From: Streptomyces sp. NBC_01754 | GTDB taxonomy: Bacteria > Actinomycetota > Actinomycetes > Streptomycetales > Streptomycetaceae | Length of the DNA stretch: 64,000 bases | NCBI RefSeq assembly: GCF_035918015.1 | Contig: NZ_CP109132.1 | Location: forward strand, 4,340,001-4,404,000 | Reading direction: 5' to 3' | Shown: positions 61,794 through 64,000 of the stretch, piece by piece | How the letters are laid out: each line of letters starts with the position of its first letter | Position numbering within the stretch: position 1 is the first letter of the stretch | Notes under the pieces: generated by a model | Seen by the model: the letters and a program-made list of their open reading frames with translations, nothing else | Told to the model about the DNA's origin: nothing | The model's database searches: none | Position numbers and translations under genes: made by a program

Positions 61794-62455
61794 GGGTTGT
61801 GCTCCGGGGTCAGGGCGGCCAGGGGCGGGTCACCGTCCACGGCCGCGGTGGACTCGTGGCCTGCCTGGGCGCGGGCGACGGAGAGCGCGTGGAGGTGTTC
61901 GACGAGCGTGATCAGGACGTACTTGCTGGAGGAGCGGTCCCGGGCGTCGCACTCGACGAGCGGGACGTCGGGGGAGAGGTCCAGCGCCTCGCGGATCTGC
62001 TGCTCGGTGTGGAGGGGACCTCCGAAGTCGTTGCACGCGACGATGAACGGCGTGCCGTGGTGCTCCAGCCGGTCGATCGCGTACCAGGAGTCGGCGAGAC
62101 GCCGGGTGTCGACGAGGACGACGGCGCCCAGGGTCCCGGAGAAGAGGCGGTCCCACAGGAACCAGAAGCGTTCCTGGCCGGGCGCGCCGAAGAGGTAGAG
62201 GACCGAGCGCGCGTCGAGTGAGATGCGCCCGAAGTCGAAGGCGACCGTGGTGGACGTCTTGGACTGCACACCGTCGAGGTCGTCCACGGCCTCGCCCGCG
62301 CGGGTCATGGTCTCCTCCGTGTTGAGCGGACGGATCTCGCTCACGGAACGCACCATGGTGGTCTTGCCGACCCCGAAGCCGCCGACCACGACGATCTTCA
62401 GTCCGTTGTCGGCCGTCGCCCGCAGGGCGGCACGGTCAGAGATTGCGGAGTCCAA
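61790..62455 (-). CDS. Conservon small GTPase (CvnD-type)
   Basis: This 221-residue Ras-like GTP-binding protein has P-loop GGFGVGKTT (25-33), the switch region LNTEETMTRAG, and the GAPGQERFWFLW stretch in place of DxxG. It is the output switch of the conservon, presumably controlled by the sensor and roadblock proteins. The start appears to be the TTG at 62455, inside the end of cvnC, with a GGAACAGG-like ribosome site; the frame is open further upstream without conserved sequence. Confidence 0.9.
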   Translation of the reverse strand: MDSAISDRAALRATADNGLKIVVVGGFGVGKTTMVRSVSEIRPLNTEETMTRAGEAVDDLDGVQSKTSTTVAFDFGRISLDARSVLYLFGAPGQERFWFLWDRLFSGTLGAVVLVDTRRLADSWYAIDRLEHHGTPFIVACNDFGGPLHTEQQIREALDLSPDVPLVECDARDRSSSKYVLITLVEHLHALSVARAQAGHESTAAVDGDPPLAALTPEHNP

Positions 62456-62807
62456 CGAGCACCTGTTCCAGGGTGTCGGTGTCGGGGAGCCGGTCCGCGA
62501 CACGGGTGTTACGGGGATGTCGGGCGCTGATCCGGCCGGTGTCGAGCAGGTCGCAGAGCATGATGCGGACGATGCCGACGGGCAGGTTCAGGGTGGCCGA
62601 GATCTCGACGACGGCGGTGGGGCGTTCGCACATCCGCAGGATCGCGGCGTGTTCCGACTGCATCCCGGGCACCGGGTCGCACTCGGCGACGACGAGGGTC
62701 ACCAGGTCGAACGCGTCCGAGCCGGACCCGCTGCGGCCACCGGTGAGGGTGTACAGCCGGTCCGGGTCGTCGTCGCGCCCGGGGCGGGGTCGCGGCGCCG
62801 CCGTCAT
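62436..62807 (-). CDS. Conservon DUF742 protein (CvnC-type)
   Basis: This 123-residue protein carries the DUF742 domain: DRLYTLTGGRSGSGS near residue 17, then ISATLNLPVGIVRIMLCDLLDTGRI, a winged-helix-like stretch. In conservons it is thought to link the sensor complex to the GTPase. It overlaps cvnB by four bases and cvnD by 20 bases. Confidence 0.92.
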   Translation of the reverse strand: MTAAPRPRPGRDDDPDRLYTLTGGRSGSGSDAFDLVTLVVAECDPVPGMQSEHAAILRMCERPTAVVEISATLNLPVGIVRIMLCDLLDTGRISARHPRNTRVADRLPDTDTLEQVLVGLRNL

Positions 62808-63250
62808 ACGTTCGCGGTTTCCGTGGCCCGGGCCACCGCGTCGGTCCCGTCCGGCGTACGCGGCGGGGCCACCAGGTGCTCGCCGAGCTGCTCGACGAGC
62901 TCGCTCATGTTGTGGCCGACGAGGCCGACGTCGGAGTCCTCCGCGGCGACGACCGCCAGATGGGCGCCCGCTCCCGCCTCGACGATGAACAGCACACCGC
63001 CGTAGAACTCGGCCATCGCCGACCGCACTCCGCCACTGCCGTCACCGAACTCCACGGACGCGCCGTGCGACAGGCTCTGGATACCGGCGGAGATCGCGGC
63101 GAGCTGGTCGGCCTGGTCGACGGAGAGCTCGGGGGTACGGCACAGCTTCAGTCCGTCCCGGGACAGGACCAGGGCGTGACGGGTGCCGGGGGTGCGTTCC
63201 AGCAGGCCCTCCAGCAGCCAGTTGAGCTTCTCGTCGGTGGTCGCGGTCAT
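62804..63250 (-). CDS. Conservon roadblock/LC7 protein (CvnB-type)
   Basis: This 148-residue protein has the roadblock/LC7 fold (about residues 8-120): LNWLLEGLLERTPGTRHALVLSRDGLKL, SAGIQSLSHGASVEFG, and LFIVEAGAGAHLAVVAAEDSDVG. Such proteins dimerise and act as GTPase regulators or adaptors, here most likely for the CvnD-type GTPase. It overlaps its neighbours at ATGA junctions. Confidence 0.93.
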   Translation of the reverse strand: MTATTDEKLNWLLEGLLERTPGTRHALVLSRDGLKLCRTPELSVDQADQLAAISAGIQSLSHGASVEFGDGSGGVRSAMAEFYGGVLFIVEAGAGAHLAVVAAEDSDVGLVGHNMSELVEQLGEHLVAPPRTPDGTDAVARATETANV

Positions 63251-64000
63251 CGGGTGTTGCCTTCCGGGTGCGAGGAGTTGGCCCGGACCGCCTGACTGAA
63301 GGTGCTGAAGCGTGCCGCCTGCACCTTCGGGTCGGTGGTACGGGGCCGGGGGGAATCGGCTCCGCCGGTGTGGGCGTCGCCGTGACGGGCTTCGGCGGCG
63401 GCGAGGGTGCGGCCGCGGCGGCGCTTGGGCAGGCCGCTCTCACCGAACTGGGGTACGGAGCCGGTGGACTCGGAGGCGTTCTTCGACGCGGGGGCGTCGC
63501 CGGTCGCGGGGCGCGAGGGGGCCGGTTCCGGGGCGTCGTGTTCCGGCGCGCCGGGCACGGCCTTCACGGCTCCCTGGGATCCGGCCTCCTGGCCTTGGGC
63601 CGTGGCATGGACCGGCTCGGGCTCGGGGCGGCCGGCGGCGGCCGGGAGGGGTGCGGAGGGCGTCCGGGAGATGAGTTCCTGCGGCAGCATCATCAGCGCG
63701 CCGGTGCCCCCGCGCGCCGACGGCCGGAAGGAGACGGTCAGACCGTGCTTGCGGGCCAGCCGGCCGACCACGGCCAGGCCGAGCCGCGTACCGGAGAGGC
63801 CGATGAGGTCCTGGGCGTCGAGGGCCGACACGGCCCGTTCGGCGCGGCGCAGTTGCACGTCGCTCATCACCAGCCCGCTGTCCTCTACCGTGACGACGAC
63901 GCCGGCCGGGACCTCTTCGACGTACACGTGCACCTCGGCGCTGGGCGGCGAGAAGTTGGCGGCGTTGTCGAGGAGTTCCGCCAGGGCGTGCATGACCCCC
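63247..64000 (-). CDS. Conservon sensor kinase-like ATPase (CvnA-type), partial
   Basis: Only the C-terminal 251 codons are present; the gene continues beyond the right edge. Visible is the GHKL ATP-binding domain: ELLDNAANFSPP (N-box), VTVEDSGLVMSDVQL, LSGTRLGLAVVGRLARKHG (glycine box) and GGTGALMMLPQELI. A long Pro-, Ala- and Glu-rich tail follows, ending with KVQAARFSTFSQAVRANS. In conservons, CvnA is the membrane sensor that starts the operon. It overlaps cvnB by four bases. Confidence 0.9.
   Translation of the reverse strand, partial: GVMHALAELLDNAANFSPPSAEVHVYVEEVPAGVVVTVEDSGLVMSDVQLRRAERAVSALDAQDLIGLSGTRLGLAVVGRLARKHGLTVSFRPSARGGTGALMMLPQELISRTPSAPLPAAAGRPEPEPVHATAQGQEAGSQGAVKAVPGAPEHDAPEPAPSRPATGDAPASKNASESTGSVPQFGESGLPKRRRGRTLAAAEARHGDAHTGGADSPRPRTTDPKVQAARFSTFSQAVRANSSHPEGNTR

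Overview
The window reads as chromosomal DNA of a Streptomyces-type actinomycete. GC content is very high, third codon positions are almost all G or C, GTG and TTG starts are common, adjacent genes often overlap by four bases (ATGA or GTGA), and the gene content is typical: a conservon, the futalosine menaquinone genes mqnB and mqnD, a Cmx-type exporter and DUF2530/2771/3027/4031 proteins. From memory, the stretch from the cold-shock gene through mqnD, mqnB, DUF2771, MFS and DUF3027 follows the order seen in S. coelicolor; this is recollection, not an alignment. No rRNA, tRNA, CRISPR array, phage or intact insertion sequence was found.

Layout. 1-2.2 kb: an N-acetylmuramate salvage set on the minus strand (RpiR regulator, etherase, start of a PTS EIIB gene). 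2.3-5 kb: small conserved genes, a chloramphenicol-type exporter and an HD hydrolase. 5-7.5 kb: the 5-oxoprolinase operon pxpABC. 7.6-18.9 kb: a CutC-family gene with a DasR-like site, a HelD-type helicase, an XPB helicase, a type-5 uracil-DNA glycosylase, a decayed AAA ATPase, and a large helicase-associated protein divergent from a membrane protein. 19.1-20.4 kb: a DUF6194 gene divergent from a regulator with two MerR domains. 20.6-24.5 kb: a four-gene iron-siderophore ABC importer behind an iron-box-like site. 24.7-31.2 kb: housekeeping and menaquinone genes. 31.4-39.1 kb: a 1064-residue sacsin-like ATPase, a P-type ATPase and a purine permease. 39.1-46.3 kb: accessory regulators, transporters and oxidoreductases, a 29-residue leaderless micro-gene and a CsoR-family repressor under its own perfect operator. 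46.5-52.9 kb: two look-alike modules, each a NarL-type kinase/response-regulator pair divergent from a small membrane protein. 53-59.2 kb: peptidase, SGNH hydrolase, secreted protein, an acetyltransferase-methyltransferase fusion, and serC. 59.3-64 kb: a conservon (CvnA-B-C-D) with two cytochromes P450, one of which lacks the EXXR motif.

How the genes work together. The most system-like unit is the conservon at the right end: sensor ATPase, roadblock protein, DUF742 protein, Ras-like GTPase and two P450s in one translationally coupled minus-strand operon. Many other genes are single transcripts whose -10-like hexamer lies 6-8 bases before the start codon, suggesting leaderless mRNAs. Convergent pairs are separated by strong inverted repeats, including a perfect 40-bp palindrome and a nested stem that runs into a coding region.
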